This document shows, one piece after another, positions 14,341 through 26,641 of a stretch of 64,000 nt of DNA. Origin of the DNA: Lanius collurio (taxonomy: Eukaryota; Chordata; Aves; Passeriformes; Laniidae); assembly GCA_020086605.1 (NCBI GenBank), contig JACBWW010000049.1, positions 5,179,380 through 5,243,379 on the forward strand, in the 5' to 3' direction. Below the pieces are notes generated by a model, which saw nothing but the letters and a program-made list of their open reading frames with translations, did no database searches and had not been told where the DNA came from. Numbering within the stretch: position 1 is the first letter of the stretch; every line of letters starts with the position of its first letter. A program made the position numbers and the translations under genes.

Positions 14341-14649
14341 CTAGGAACAGCTCCATGTAATGAGGTCCAAAGCTCTGGTGAGGTGCTGGAGCACAGTTTG
14401 GACATGAGCCCAGTCCTGTGTGAATGACATGGAAGTGCTATACCAGTGGGTTTTGGTCACACCAGGGAAACAGTCATCAAAATATTGGAGGATGGGAATG
14501 GTGGAGCAGTCCATCACAGCTTTCCAAAGTCTGATGTTTGATATGTCTCCTTTTAGAGCCACATTAAAGGTGCTGAGAGCACCCTTGATGCTCCTGGAGG
14601 TCAGGCCTGGCTGCCAAGGCTCAGAGAGTCCCTCACACCCCAAGGCCAT
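14341..14649 (-). pseudogene. Possible decayed retroviral pol (reverse transcriptase) fragment
   Basis: A 102-codon minus-strand frame contains ILQYFDDCFPG at about residues 53-63. This has the spacing and context of the LTR-retroelement reverse-transcriptase active site (usually LLQYVDD or HYIDD followed by small and hydrophobic residues). Upstream, STFNVALKGD sits where the family usually has a 'SPTLF..AL..DL' stretch. Downstream, a frame continuing past the stop reads LGQLGEH, roughly where 'FLG..W' is expected. These three weak matches in the right order are all the support there is. No LTR, protease, RNase H or integrase was recognised around it. It could be a chance frame. If real, it is a broken, non-functional remnant. 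Confidence 0.28.
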
Positions 14650-15884
14650 CAGGAAAAGCCTGCAGCAGCCTTTGGGGAGGTTGCCATGAGCAGGATAATC
14701 CCATTTCAGGGCACCTCACCCTCAGCTCCCACCTGTGCCACAGACAGTAAAATATTGGGCTGTAACAGCAAACGATTAGTGAAGAGCTGTCAGAAGAGAT
14801 ATATAACATATACACAGTATTTTAAAACTACATAGGTAGCAACTATTTTTTTTTTTTTTTTTTTTTGGTAGAGTCAGATTCTTCAATATTCATGCAAGTC
14901 TAAGGCATTTTCATAGGAACTGTACCCAAGGCAGGACTGCCTCAGGGACTGAAATCTGAAGATTTTAATCCACCTGAGAACCATTCCCCACAACCCCCAC
15001 CTCCCCTTCCCCTCCAGTTTTATACTACATATTTTCCTGTCTTTGTTCTGCTGTTTTAAGGTTATATTTTTTGGCTCTTGAGATGTTCATGCATTCTCTG
15101 CCTGGGGTGCACACATGGAGCACAGGGGCTGCAGACAAGGGCCTGATTTAGGAAGTAGCATCCCATTCTCTTCTTCAGCCTCCATCTTTCACTCAAGGAA
15201 AATAAGATCATTGCAGCAGTAACCTGATTCCCAACCAGTGTGGCAGAAATCACTTGCTTCTCTCATCTCTGTGAATTGCAATATCCTGCAATATCTTCCC
15301 ACATATTCAGGCATCACTGTTGGTTGACACAAAGTAGGATTCCTTTGCAGAAGGAACTTAATGGGTAGGAAAAATACTGCCTCGGTGTGCAGCTTCCTGA
15401 TTTACACTGGCATCTGACTTCTCTCAGGCTGTTTGGTCTCAGAGGGAATTTGAAAAATCTCTGCTCATGCTAATTGTGATATCTACTTAATGTTCTAATA
15501 CCAAGCAGAGCTTGGCATTTGTGTTGCTGGGAGCTGGCCAATAGGTCACTACTTTGCACAATCAACCTCCAACAGAAAGAAAGCCAAATCCAGCTGAAGT
15601 TAAAATAATCCTTCTTGGAGCATAAGAAGTAAGGTTTTTTTCTTCAGCTATAAGCACTAGATGCTTGTTTAATTAAAAAAAATAGTTAAGGGTGCCAGTT
15701 TTTGTTGCACGTCTTTAGAAGAAGGGTATATACATCAGAGCCCATGATCTCTTGGATCATAAATCTTCAAAAAGTAAAGCTGAGAAGGATCTTAATTAGC
15801 CTCCTAATTGCATACCCTGCACTGAAAAAGGCAAGTAAGATGTAGTGAGGCCACCTCTAACAGATATTTGATTTACAATCTCAG
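14650..15884. other. Non-coding stretch, no gene seen
   Basis: No gene or repeat family recognised apart from the T run listed separately. Around 14980-15020 the plus strand is C-rich. Confidence 0.6.
14846..14866. repeat. Poly-T run (21 T)
   Basis: Uninterrupted run of 21 T on the plus strand. No poly-A retrocopy or SINE body is recognisable next to it, so it is listed as a simple homopolymer. Confidence 0.9.
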
Positions 15885-16500
15885 AGGAAAGCAATTCTGC
15901 AGCCCATCTGGGAAACTTGTAGCACTTCCTTAAACTTACTTAGAAAGTTTTCCCTGGTATCTAACCTAAATTTTTGCTTCTGCAAATTAAGACAATTACT
16001 TCTTGTTTGACCACTATTGAACTGTCTGAACAATTGGTCATTCTTTGGTGTTACTATAAAAACAAGAACTACTGGAAGATTAGAATCATATCTATGGTTA
16101 ATCTTTTCTAGATTAAATAAATCCAATTTTCTTAGTATGTGCTCCTAAACCTTTTATTGTTTTCCAGTCACCTTTGAACTTTCTCTAGTTTATCTCAATC
16201 TTACAGGTTAAACCCTTCCATGTTTATTTTGTAATCAAGTCTTTAATAACTTGTCCCATAGCAATATGCCTTTTTAAAAATTATACAAAAATTTCCTCCT
16301 TAATATGTATGTGATTTGCTGTATTCTTTTAGCTATGATACTCATTTGTAGCTGAAGCTTTTTCTTAAACTCAATGATGGATTTCCTTCTTTCAAATGTA
16401 GCATCCTTCATGCTTTTATTAAATTTCATTTGCTGATTTCAAGCCAAACATCCAGTTTTCTCAGATCACTCTATGTTTTGTCATCTGAAAGTACTATTTC
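15885..16500 (-). mobile_element. Old, diverged CR1-type LINE fragment
   Basis: The plus strand reads as the reverse complement of a CR1/L3-like 3' region. It has a 'gaaagttttccctggtatctaa' type block (15946-15967), then the usual 'attacttcttgt' and a long degenerate middle. A 'ttttctagattaaataaatccaattttcttagtatgtgctcctaaacc' type run follows, then 'tgaactttctctagttt', and a distal 'attaaatttcatttgctgatttcaagcca' block near 16418-16446. The order of blocks matches the family but identity is low and no reading frame survives. It is probably an amniote-age insertion, older than the CR1 copies at 37.5, 42 and 60.7 kb. Confidence 0.6.
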
Positions 16501-19269
16501 ACAGATGAAATGCCTTCACATACTGCTGTGAAGCACCACTGACCTGAATAAGTCTTCATTTCAAGGGCTTTTTTATTGAGATTCTGGATGAGGTCCAGGT
16601 ATGAAGTCATTACATGGTCAATTGTTTGCCAGTCTGCCACAAGTGTTTCAAGCACATGTACAGGTCCTTTCTGTATGTGGGAAATAGGATGAAGAGGAAG
16701 AGCTTAAAAATACCTAAACTGACATTTCTGCTTTTCCATAATACTTTAGAAGAGTTTCTATATTTCTATTTTTGTTTGTATACATATATAAATGAATGTG
16801 TGCACCCAACATTTTTTTGCCCACACACTTTCTGTTTAGGTTTTTGCATATTTCTGACATAAAACAATCCTTCTCTTCTACTTTTTTTAGTTTTTCTTAG
16901 GCTGCTTCAGAGGTCTCTTGCACACAAATAATATTTTTTCACATGGTCTTTTTTTCTCTCCCTGCAATTATCTTTTTAGACTAATGAGTACTCAAAATTG
17001 AATTGTATTTGAAACCAATGGAGGTCAATAGGGGTGACTCATTATTATGCTAATTTAGTTCTTGGGTCCTATTATATATTGTCCAGGGCATTCAGGTTTA
17101 AGAGAGAAGAACAGAAGCTTTTATGTTTCAATGTTTACATGAGTTTTCCCCTTTTGCTGAAGTATAATGGTTGATATTTGCATTTGATTAAGGCTTAACT
17201 GGAAGTGATACTGGATGTTGGCTCCATTAGGCTTGAAAGATGTCTTTGAAGCAAATAAATATCAGCATCCTGGCTAAGAGAGAAACTAAAGAAAATAACA
17301 GTGATGAATTAAAAAAAAAAAAGAGGGAGAAATATCTTTCACACATCACAAGGTTTTCTCCAGATTTATCATAAAAATGAAAAGCACTTTGAAGATGGGA
17401 AATTGCAAATGCAGAAACTGTGTCTTCATATTTCCAATACGTGTAGCCACATGCTTCAAATGAATGTTACTGATAGAAGTGTTACCAGAAAACTGCAGCC
17501 AAGAATCAAAAAGGGACGGCTGGATTTTAAAATGCGTGATTCATTTTCATGTCATTAAGGCAAGAATTGTGTTTTCTTTCTCCTCTTCTTTCTCTGGCTT
17601 TTGGACCTTTTCCATAGACATGATTCTCTTGAAGCACACTTAACCTTTGGTTTGTTTTATGGTGCTCAAGCATCTGACTAGAAGAGGAAAACAATGAGTT
17701 TTCTTACTTTAAATGCCAAAATGTCATAAATTCCCACCTCCATGTATTGTCTCAGTTTATGAAGACATAGGGGAGGTTTCCTTCTGAATATTTTTCTGAA
17801 GATCTGTGCAAGAATGACCTATTTAAAGGCAGTAAGATATACTTACTCTGGTAATGGAAGACACACAATTTTCAGAACTTTGACAGTTACAAGTTTGGCA
17901 GGCAGTTTTGCCTTCTAAAAGTTCCTGATTTTCAGAAAAATTCTATATTACAATAAATAAATCCACTTCCAGGCAGCTCATATTAAACATCAAAACTGAA
18001 GCATGAAAAAGCTGAATCTACATTCAAAATCCTTATTTAGATATCAGATTTCAGCCATAATCCATCTGTTGCCAACGTCTTAAGACCCATAATACATCTG
18101 ATCAAATTTTCTGTTCATGGGACAAGTTTCCTTTGATGCCATCACTGGTTTCTTATCAGCTGAACCATTTTCCCAAGGAATTAATCAACAGGATGACATT
18201 CAGAATAAGCTTCTTGGCAGCCTGGAATGAGAGGAATAAGTGTCAAATTGAAACTACACAAAATTTTGTATTTAATTTGATTGAGATTAATAAAATAATA
18301 CCAAATATTTTATCTGTATAATTTTTGTTATTTTTATTAGGTTTCTTATCTTTTATCATTATGATTTTATGTATAATTTTAATTATATTTTTATTTATGT
18401 CTAATTATTTGATGCTAGCATCTGATCCCACGTTTGTGTCAAACTGTGTACCCAATACTTAAAATCATTAGAGAGGGAATATAACAACAACAATTGACTA
18501 ATTTATTTACTATGAAGCAGAAAATATTACATTAATCTTTACTGGACTAAAAAAAAGACAGTCTTTGTTCTTGTTAGCAGTCTGAGCAATCAAAGAATAA
18601 AATGCAAAAGTTCTTAGTAGAAAGCTGCAGTCACTACTCAGCAATGCAAAGTAGAATGACACATGCAAATTAAAGTGCATACGGTATTTTTCAAGCACTA
18701 AATCAAATGTGTTGGGATAAAAAAATGGTGAGAAAAAAACCTCAGACCTGCTCAAATCCCATTTTCTGAATTCTGAGGTTGAATCTCGTTTTAGATCAAT
18801 GAAACTTAAGAAACTGAAGGTCAAAATCAAAATGCCATCACCTGTTCTTCCTAACACCCAGCAATGGGGAATCCAGGCTTACCTTTGTTGGTTCACAGTG
18901 ACTCAGATCAATTTTACTCCTTCCAAGGCCTCTTCCATGTCACTGCAGAGTCTGTACCTTTGGTGAGAGTCTGTGTTAAGAGGACAGCTGATGACTATGA
19001 GTGGAAAGTCAGCTGGCACAAACCAGTACATCAGGAACTCCATCCAGCTGGAATTCATCACACTCTGCTTTGAGTGGGCACCCAGAATGTGCATGGTAGT
19101 AACAGTCCATTAAATCATCAAATAAAATAGTCTTGACTTGGTCCTAAGCTGTCAAAGTGTTGTGGTCTCTTCACTTACAAAGTTATCAAAGGACTTTTAC
19201 TCATATTTTGTTCAATGGTTTGTCCAGTGTCAATTTGATAAATGAATAATAATTAACCATGGTTAAACA
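16501..19269. other. AT-rich non-coding stretch, no gene seen
   Basis: No exon recognised. The segment about 18230-18410 is very AT-rich. A short A run lies at 17310-17321. A 115-codon minus frame at 18510-18857 has no domain that I recognise. Confidence 0.65.
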
Positions 19270-19403
19270 CAATCACAGAATACTCTGAGTTGGAAGGGAC
19301 CCATGAGGATCATCAAGTTCAACCCTTAAGTGAACAGCCCATACAGGGATTGAATCCACAACTTGTGTTATTATCACCATGCTCTCACCAACTGAGTTAA
19401 TCT
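19270..19403 (-). mobile_element. CR1 LINE 3' end, short fragment
   Basis: Starts with AATCACAGAATACTCTGAG, then 'gttggaagggaccca', 'gatcatcaagttcaaccc', and a second block 'cagggattgaatccacaac' through 'ccaactgagttaatctc'. This is the reverse complement of an avian CR1 tail and the 3' UTR just upstream of it. Only about 134 bp is kept, as is typical for 5'-truncated CR1 insertions. No coding part is present. Confidence 0.8.
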
Positions 19404-22400
19404 CAAGGTGATGGAATTGACTTCCTGTTGAGTTATTTCTAGTTTCTAGTTCTAATTTCCATGATATTTGTTTTGTCTTGGTCACTAATGAGATCAAAAG
19501 TTGCTTAGTCAAAATCTACTGTGGTTTTTAAAAGACATTTTAAAGAAGGCAGTTGTAGACATTTCTGCTTAATCGAGGTTTCTTTAGTCTGGCCTAAGCG
19601 TTGAGGGTATTAATGACATTTATTTTAAATCATTTTCATATCAATCAGGTTTCAAATGATTACTAACACTGATGTTTCCCTTGAGCAAGAAAAACACACA
19701 AAATTTAATTTATATTCTGCAATGCTTTTATGAAGCCCATTTAGAATTATTTTGATATAGCAGTACTGGAGGCAGAGCCACTCATGGCTGCATGCAGGGA
19801 ACTTTTATACCGCTTCTATAGTGAAGCAGCCTGATTGCTAATGATGCTATGATTTTTTTGTGTGTCCTTGACCTAGGTAAGGCCGGTGCTGCTTTGCTAC
19901 CCATTAAATGAGGAGAAAATCACCATATTTCTAGATGATGCAGAAACAGTGTTGGAATTTGCAGGTTTGAAGTACTCCAAACTTATCTTCACAATAGATA
20001 TTTGCTGAATTTCCATGAACGTTGAAACTCTTCTTTGAACCTCTAGAATCTTGAAGAAGATTTTCCATTGAACATGTGACTGTGTTTCTGTCTGCTGGAT
20101 TTATTTTAAGAGCACGGCAGCCGAGGGGTTTGCGTAAAGGGAAGAAGCAAAGACAAGCAAGGAACAAATCACAGCAGGTTGGAGGTGTGCCTGAGAAGAG
20201 CTTTAAACCACAAAGTGGCAGCATTAATGCATCAAGAGTGGAAAGGAACCTGAGACAAATATCTTGGATGGTGGGAGGTGTCTGGAAGCCCTTGTGAATG
20301 ATGGTAGACAGCATATGGTGTGTGGGTGTCCACTGTGATCTGTTTCCCCCCAGCAACACATGAACGGTACCCAGTCTCAAAGCCATCTTTCCTCTTTCTG
20401 ATAGTTCTACATGCCCTTCATTTTTATCCTTCACACCCTCCTGAAATGATACATTTGAAATGGTTTCTGGTCTGTTCTAAACATTTAATTCCTAGAAAGA
20501 TATCAACAAACCAGAGGGACTTTTAAGCTGAGTGAGTAAGAAAAGCTGTGGAGGTGATTCACAGTGAAAGAAAATATTCACAATAGATAACAATGGTAAC
20601 TGTGATAACAATGATTGCTGCCCATTGCTCAGCAGCAATTTCAACACGTGTCCTTACCAGATACCCTCACAGTATCTATTTTTAGGGGGACATTCTTTAT
20701 TGTGTAACAGTATGTTTGTGTCTTTAGCAAGATGTAGAAAGGAGGGGAACAGCTTTAGGTCCTGATTGCTAGAGCTTAGAAAAGGGAGAGAGGAGGGAAG
20801 GAGAAAAAATGTTTTAATTGCATATGTTGAAGATTTGTCAAAAAGAAAATATGTGAAAGAAATGAATAAGAATAATAAGAAGAAGAATAGTTATGAAATC
20901 CCCTCCATTTTGAACTTGGAAATGATGAATGAAAAATTACAGCCAGATTAATGAAGTCAGCTGGGTAAAATAAACCCTGAACTCCACTTCTGCAACAGCA
21001 GAGTTTTCAGGTTTTGCTCTCTCACTCATATATCCTTCAGGACAAAAAATCTGACAGACATTTATCCTGGTGTCACTGAGATCACATTTTGAGGACAATG
21101 GTAGAATTGAAAAGGAGATTAGATCATGGTTTGGCTAACACAACTTCTGTTGTCACTGGTTTTGTGTCAGAAAGAAAGGCCCACAGTCAGAAACCAAAGT
21201 GGCTCTGAGTGAGTGGCTGTGAGGGAAAACTTGTTTTCCATTTGTATGATGAGAAAATCAAACCTGGAAGTGAGAGAAGCATAATGAGTAGAGGAGAGCA
21301 AATAAGAAAACCTGGTTTTTTGTAGATTCACTGGTTACAGTAGGTACTAAAATCCTTCTATTAAGAGTTATAATTGTTCAAAGCTTTATTGTTTAGACAC
21401 TTAGAAGTCATCCACTAACTCACATGTTTCAATTTCAGAGTAATCAAATAGAAATGAAGAAATCTTCATCAGCTAAGGAGCACCTAATCTCAGAACATTA
21501 AATCACAGAAAGATATTTTGATTTGAGCATTCACATCTCGAACTGATCATAAAGCTCTCAAGAGATTTGATAATATGGGCTTTTAGTGTTGTTTGCACAT
21601 AAAGGTTTATTGTTATAGATGAGTGTGTACTATATTGTAAACCATAATTAACTAACAGAGATTTAGGGGGAAAATAATGAATTTCGATGGATTAATTATT
21701 ATTTCAGGTGGTATAATTAGCATATAAATATAGCAAGAAATTGATTCTATGCTCCTGAATTCATACCTGAAAGTGTCACTAGCTTACTGAAAACTTAAGT
21801 TGCATTTGCAACCACTGAAAGCACGTTGTGTTTGCTCTAACATTTCCTAACTGTGCCTTTACTACCAGTTGGTTTCTAAGCCTTTCCTTTAGTATTTGTT
21901 CAAACTTCGAGATCAAGTTCCATCAGAGCCTATCAAAACAGGAATGACATTTCTGGGCAAAACTTATTAAAGCAGTCATTCAGCACTGTCATCTTATATT
22001 ACAGAGAGAATTTTAATTTGTCAGGTAGCAAACCTGCTTAGAAACACAACACAAAGGGTATGAAAACCAATTTATTATAAATGATGCACCTAAACTCATG
22101 ACCATACAATGTGTTAGAAATGCATGCCTTGTGCCTTTAAAGAGTCTCGACTCCTCAAAAGATGCAGCCTGTGTCTTGGCAGGGTGTGTGTATCAATGTG
22201 TGGAACACTTGGATGTGAAAAACAATCAGATGTGACAATCAGCCAGTCAGAAATCTTGAACTCCTTCCATCTCTGCTCCATTTATGGGCATCAGTAAATA
22301 AAGCTCTGTTCTTAAAGATGTGTTTTCATTTATTTTTTTCTGCCAGCTAGTGCCAGGCAACTTAGTGGAACCTTCCAACATTGCCTCCGTATGGAAATAA

Positions 22401-22735
22401 ATTGAATCAACATTGTATTTTTTTCCCCCAGAATAAAATGTTCCCTCTCTCTTTCACAGTCCTTTTGCTTCGTGAGTAAACAGCTTCAAAATAAACAATT
22501 AGAGGGCCCTTGTAAAGCTTGCTATCAGTGACTCAGATTTGGTTTTGTGTTTTTTTTTTTAATAAATACTTACATTAAAGAGAAGGAGACAATCTAGTTC
22601 TACAGCTGCTGGTCCTCACTTCATCCTCGTAAGAAGACTAATGATCTCATGATAAATATCACAGCTATTGAACCTTTGAGGAGAAATGTACTCCAGCCTG
22701 ATCCTTGCAACCTGAATTTGGATTTTAAAATGGTC

Positions 22736-22751
22736 TTTTTTTTTTTTTTTT
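22736..22751. repeat. Poly-T run (16 T)
   Basis: Simple homopolymer on the plus strand. It interrupts a minus frame with a run of lysines. Confidence 0.9.
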
Positions 22752-22936
22752 CTAATGGTAAATGAATACTTGTTTTTTCTGTGTAATTTTCTTCTTGATT
22801 TACAGCTGGGTTCAAAAAATCCAGCAGACCACTTTCCCCCTGTGACTGCCCCCTCTTCTTTTCTTTACAGTTCTTTCATGAAGAATGACATTTTCTGTCC
22901 ATAAGGATGAATGTTTTCAAAGAATCACCACATCTG

Positions 22937-23035
22937 TAACAAAAACAAACCAATGAAACACCCAAAATGACAAGAGAAACAACAACAACAACTACAGCAA
23001 CATAAACAAACAATCAAACAACAAAAAAACCCCCC
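22937..23035. repeat. AAC-rich degenerate simple repeat
   Basis: About 100 bp made mostly of A and C with repeated AACAAC and AAACAA steps, ending in an A run and then a C run near 23022-23034. No G/T-rich complementary tract is nearby. No transposon body was recognised next to it. Confidence 0.75.
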
Positions 23036-24439
23036 AAGACCTTGTGGAAAACATTCTGGGTTGTGAGACAGAAATCCTATAGTTCATATCCTGCCTTTCA
23101 AACATGTTTTCACATGTGACTTCCAGCAAATTACTTGATCTCTCCAGTTCTGTATCTACATGAGCTCAGCAATATTTGTTAATATGTGGATATACAGGAA
23201 GTAACATTCTTATCACTGCTGCTCTATTCTGTTACAGTTTAGATAAAACTATCTTTATAAAGGTTTAATAGTGTTTAAGACGAAATCGATTTTATATAAA
23301 AGTTACATTTATTGCAAGAAAACAAATGGAAGAAGAAAATATCTGTGAAATTTCAGCTTATCTGGACAAAGACTTTTATTAGCTGTTTCCTTGGTAACAT
23401 TTTTGCACTAAACCTTTAAAGATAACTTTGCATTTGGGAGTAGAGAATCTTGAAATATGACAAAGGCTACTGAGAAGTCTTAATACAAAGGCACAATGTA
23501 TCCCAAGAAAGCTTTCATGATGTTGCTTTTATGGCTGAATCTCTGAGGAAAAAAATCCGCAAAGAAAAGCACAGCAAGAGAGCAAAGATGATCAGATGTA
23601 TTAACACACAGAGTTAGCAACTTCAAAGAAGGTGGGTCCTCCTTTGGTTTGATTTTGTTGGATGTGCTCTGGGTTTTTTTCTGAGACACTGCACGAAGCT
23701 TGATAGCACTTCCCCAGCTGGAAGACTCAGGAGCAGGAGGGAACATTTTGCCTTCTTTGGAGTAGCATTTCTGAAGTAGATTAGATGTGTCATGAGAGAT
23801 GATGCAGGGTAATTTGTAGAAGGAGATGATACAATTAACAGCTACGAATAGAAAGCAGAAGCAGTCAATAAATATTTCTGTTCTGTAATTGTAAACAGGC
23901 AAGAATAATGTACTTGCACAATATAAAGATGGTGAAGTACCTTTCAGTTCACATATCATCTACCCAGAATAAGCAATGAGGAATTTGTGTGACCTAGATG
24001 ACTTACACATCACAGACCAAACTGGTGATGAACATTTTGACAAATCCTGAGGAGAACTAAGAAGAAGCTCAGAAGATTTAGAACAACCTGTAAAAAGTAT
24101 TCAACAGGTATATTTAATGAAAAATATTTGCATTTTTCTAGGCCGAAGGAAAATAATGGAATTTGATTACTAAAAATTAAAGGCTTTGAATTTAAATAAT
24201 GCCAGAGTACTTAATGGTTGCTGAAAAAAAAAATGAGGAAATTACAATTTGTGGATGCCCAAAGTACCTGAATTATTCAAGTCAATATTAATTATTACAT
24301 TACTTAAACTTTTGTATGGATTTAGAACCTTATGACATTCTGATTAAAACCAAGGAGAAGCTGATGAATGGTATAACTGACAAATTTTAAGGAGTTCTTA
24401 TTCATAGATAGTTTTCATCATAGGTTTATCTAGTGGGAA

Positions 24440-25270
24440 AAATCACCATGGAAAATGTACCTGATACTTCTCAAGATTTTTATCCATGATCTGGTAGTAA
24501 ATATATCAATAATGTGATTGGCACAAAGAGTAGAGGAATGCTAAAAAATGATGAACTAGAGCTACCAGATACAATGACCAAGACCACCTGATGAAGTGAT
24601 GTGTTCAATCAAGATGCTTTTTCAGTTCAGGTAAATGCAAAATTTTATCCATGTAAGTGTAGGGAATGCAAGTCATTCCTACAGCAGAGGAATAGGAACT
24701 ACAGAATAAGATATTTAAAATATATAGGGATAATAGTAGAGAAAGAATCTGTGGTTTCTGCAGTGGTTTTCTGCATCAAAAACACATTCCAAGTCTTGTA
24801 TGTGGCAGCAGTTAAAATAAAAACAACACCTCTGTAGTACTGATGAGATGATTATTATCCTACTAATAATTCTAGAGCCTACAATTTCAAAGCAATAATT
24901 AGAAAATTGGAAAAGAAATCTATTCTAGTCATTCAAGACCTGAGAAACTTACATTGCAGTGAATCCTACTGGGGTTTCCAGACCTTTTTGTGTAGCAAGA
25001 AAAGCCCACATGGATGGTCTGGACACTAAATGTTATTCATTTGGGAAAGACAGTTTTAATACAGTGGTTCATCAATTATTAAATGCAAATGTACTTGAGC
25101 AATTAACAAAATTTTGCTGGATTCTTCTCTCCTAATTTCTTCATACCAAAGGACATGTTTTTATCACAGGCTCTTGCCTCCATAAAGGAATAATGTAGTG
25201 AATCATCAATATCTGAGATAGGAAGAAGTTTGGACTAGATGATGATATAATGCTGCCTGCCATGGAAAGA
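24440..25270 (+). mobile_element. Very old CR1/L3-like LINE remnant
   Basis: On the plus strand, 'tttttatccatgatctggtag' resembles the CR1 reverse-transcriptase region around 'IHD'. Further on, pieces near 24640-24680 and 24740-24800 follow the order of the CR1 ORF2 C-terminal region. At the right end, 'gaagtttggactagatgatg' at about 25227-25246 is like the CR1 3' UTR 'ggactagatgat' box. Similarity is patchy and no long frame is kept. The 78-codon frame at 24601-24837 is only partly in register. A unique ancient sequence remains possible. Confidence 0.4.
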
Positions 25271-25480
25271 GACAGTTTTGGAAAGGGGAAGACTGATACT
25301 GGTGACAATCTAACATATTTGGATCAGATCTTGGCTGTGTCAGCTTTCAACCCAGTTTGAACAGTTTTAGGATTCTGGCAAGGTTTAAATCTGAGTAGAA
25401 GGGCAATAATTCCCAGTGGCCTCTCATCAACATGAGTAAGTGATTTCCATATCAGCAGGAACAATATCATAGAGATAAAA

Positions 25481-25545
25481 GAAGTTACATTTATAGAAAT
25501 TGTAATTTATATAAAAAGTTACATTTATAAAAAGTGTAATGAATT
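25481..25545. repeat. 34 bp tandem duplication, two copies
   Basis: AAGTTACATTTATA occurs at 25482 and again 34 bp further on at 25516, followed both times by a related 'a-a-gtaat' stretch. Both copies are diverged. No coding or mobile function is visible. Confidence 0.75.
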
Positions 25546-26604
25546 CCTCCCTCTCTGCTCATTCCGTCAGGAGGAGAGCTGTTGGTAACAGAGCTTTATA
25601 GCTGTAACAACGGATATTTTTCTCTGTAGAGGTACTAAGTTAAATCGCAGCAATATCACCCAGCAGAGCAGCTATCACAACATCAGCTCCTATGCTGGTA
25701 ACCAGACAATTTTCTTTATAGCACTCTTGAGTGTGTATTTTATATACTACTGCTAAAAATATCAATTTTATTCCTTCTTTAGTAACCTCTTCCAGAGATC
25801 ATGCATCAACTTACATATCATATTTCATAAATAATTATCTTACAAGGAAATTTAACTTGGTGTAAAAATAAAATGTCAATCTCATTTTTCTTCTACAAAA
25901 ATGTCCTTATGACAAGAAAAGATGAGTCCTCCACCATATGCTCATAAATGAAAGAGAAAATATGTTATCTAATGGTTCTTTGTTAGCAAACTATTCTAAT
26001 TGATTTATTTTTCATAGTAATTGCACTGCTAGAATGTATCTGTGCTTAAACTGCTACCAGCTCTAATATCTCCTATTTTAAATACTGGGCAATGAATGCA
26101 AAGAATTTATCATATTGTCACAGAGGATGAACTAGAGCTTTATATTTCTAATACTGCCTAAAATGATTGCACTTTTAAAAAATTATCGTAATTCCAGAAA
26201 ATGTAAATATTTGTTTGAGACTGGTTATTAACCCAAAAGACTGGGGTAACAAAGAGCAAAGACAATGTACTTTATTTTTGTTCTCTTCCTGAATTTATGA
26301 ACATATACAAAGAAGTTTGATATTGCAGATACTCATTCTTGTTTCAAAGCTGTATGGATGATCTTTTGGGCTGGCATGCCTTATCACAAGAGAATGAAAA
26401 TCAGAATATACCAGCAAAAATTAAAACAAAAGAGAAAAAGGAGGGAGAGAGCAGTGAAGTCATTAAGCAGAAGTTTTTGCTTTCAAATCACCAGGATAAA
26501 ATTTATGAGATAGGTGACCTCCAACATTTATACTGCAGCTTGTCTTTTTCAAGTGTTCTATAGGAGAGCAGAGAGGAAAATCTGTACATTTTCATCTGTA
26601 TATG

Positions 26605-26641
26605 TTTTAAAAACAATGGTGAGAAACCATTGTTTTTAAAA
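26605..26641. repeat. Perfect 15 bp inverted repeat (hairpin)
   Basis: TTTTAAAAACAATGG at 26605-26619 is followed by a 7 nt loop (TGAGAAA) and its exact reverse complement at 26627-26641. One G-T wobble could extend the stem by a base. The arms are AT-rich but contain CAATGG. The stem alone is shorter than most pre-miRNAs. It could be a remnant of a small inverted-repeat transposon or a chance palindrome. Confidence 0.9.

Larger units (their letters stand above)
19404..24439. other. Non-coding stretch, no gene seen
   Basis: No gene recognised. It contains a purine-rich tract at about 20766-20900, a T run and an AAC-rich tract (listed separately). Two overlapping frames (167 codons minus at 19931-20434; 159 codons minus at 23480-23959) look like chance: no domain, no signal peptide typical of known families, no exon boundaries. 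Confidence 0.65.

Noticed and set aside
19931..20434. 167-codon minus-strand frame
   Set aside because: No recognisable motif, and the opposite strand also has open frames; treated as chance.
23480..23959. 159-codon minus-strand frame with a hydrophobic start
   Set aside because: The hydrophobic part could mimic a membrane segment, but nothing matches a known family and AT-rich DNA often encodes F/I/L/Y runs.
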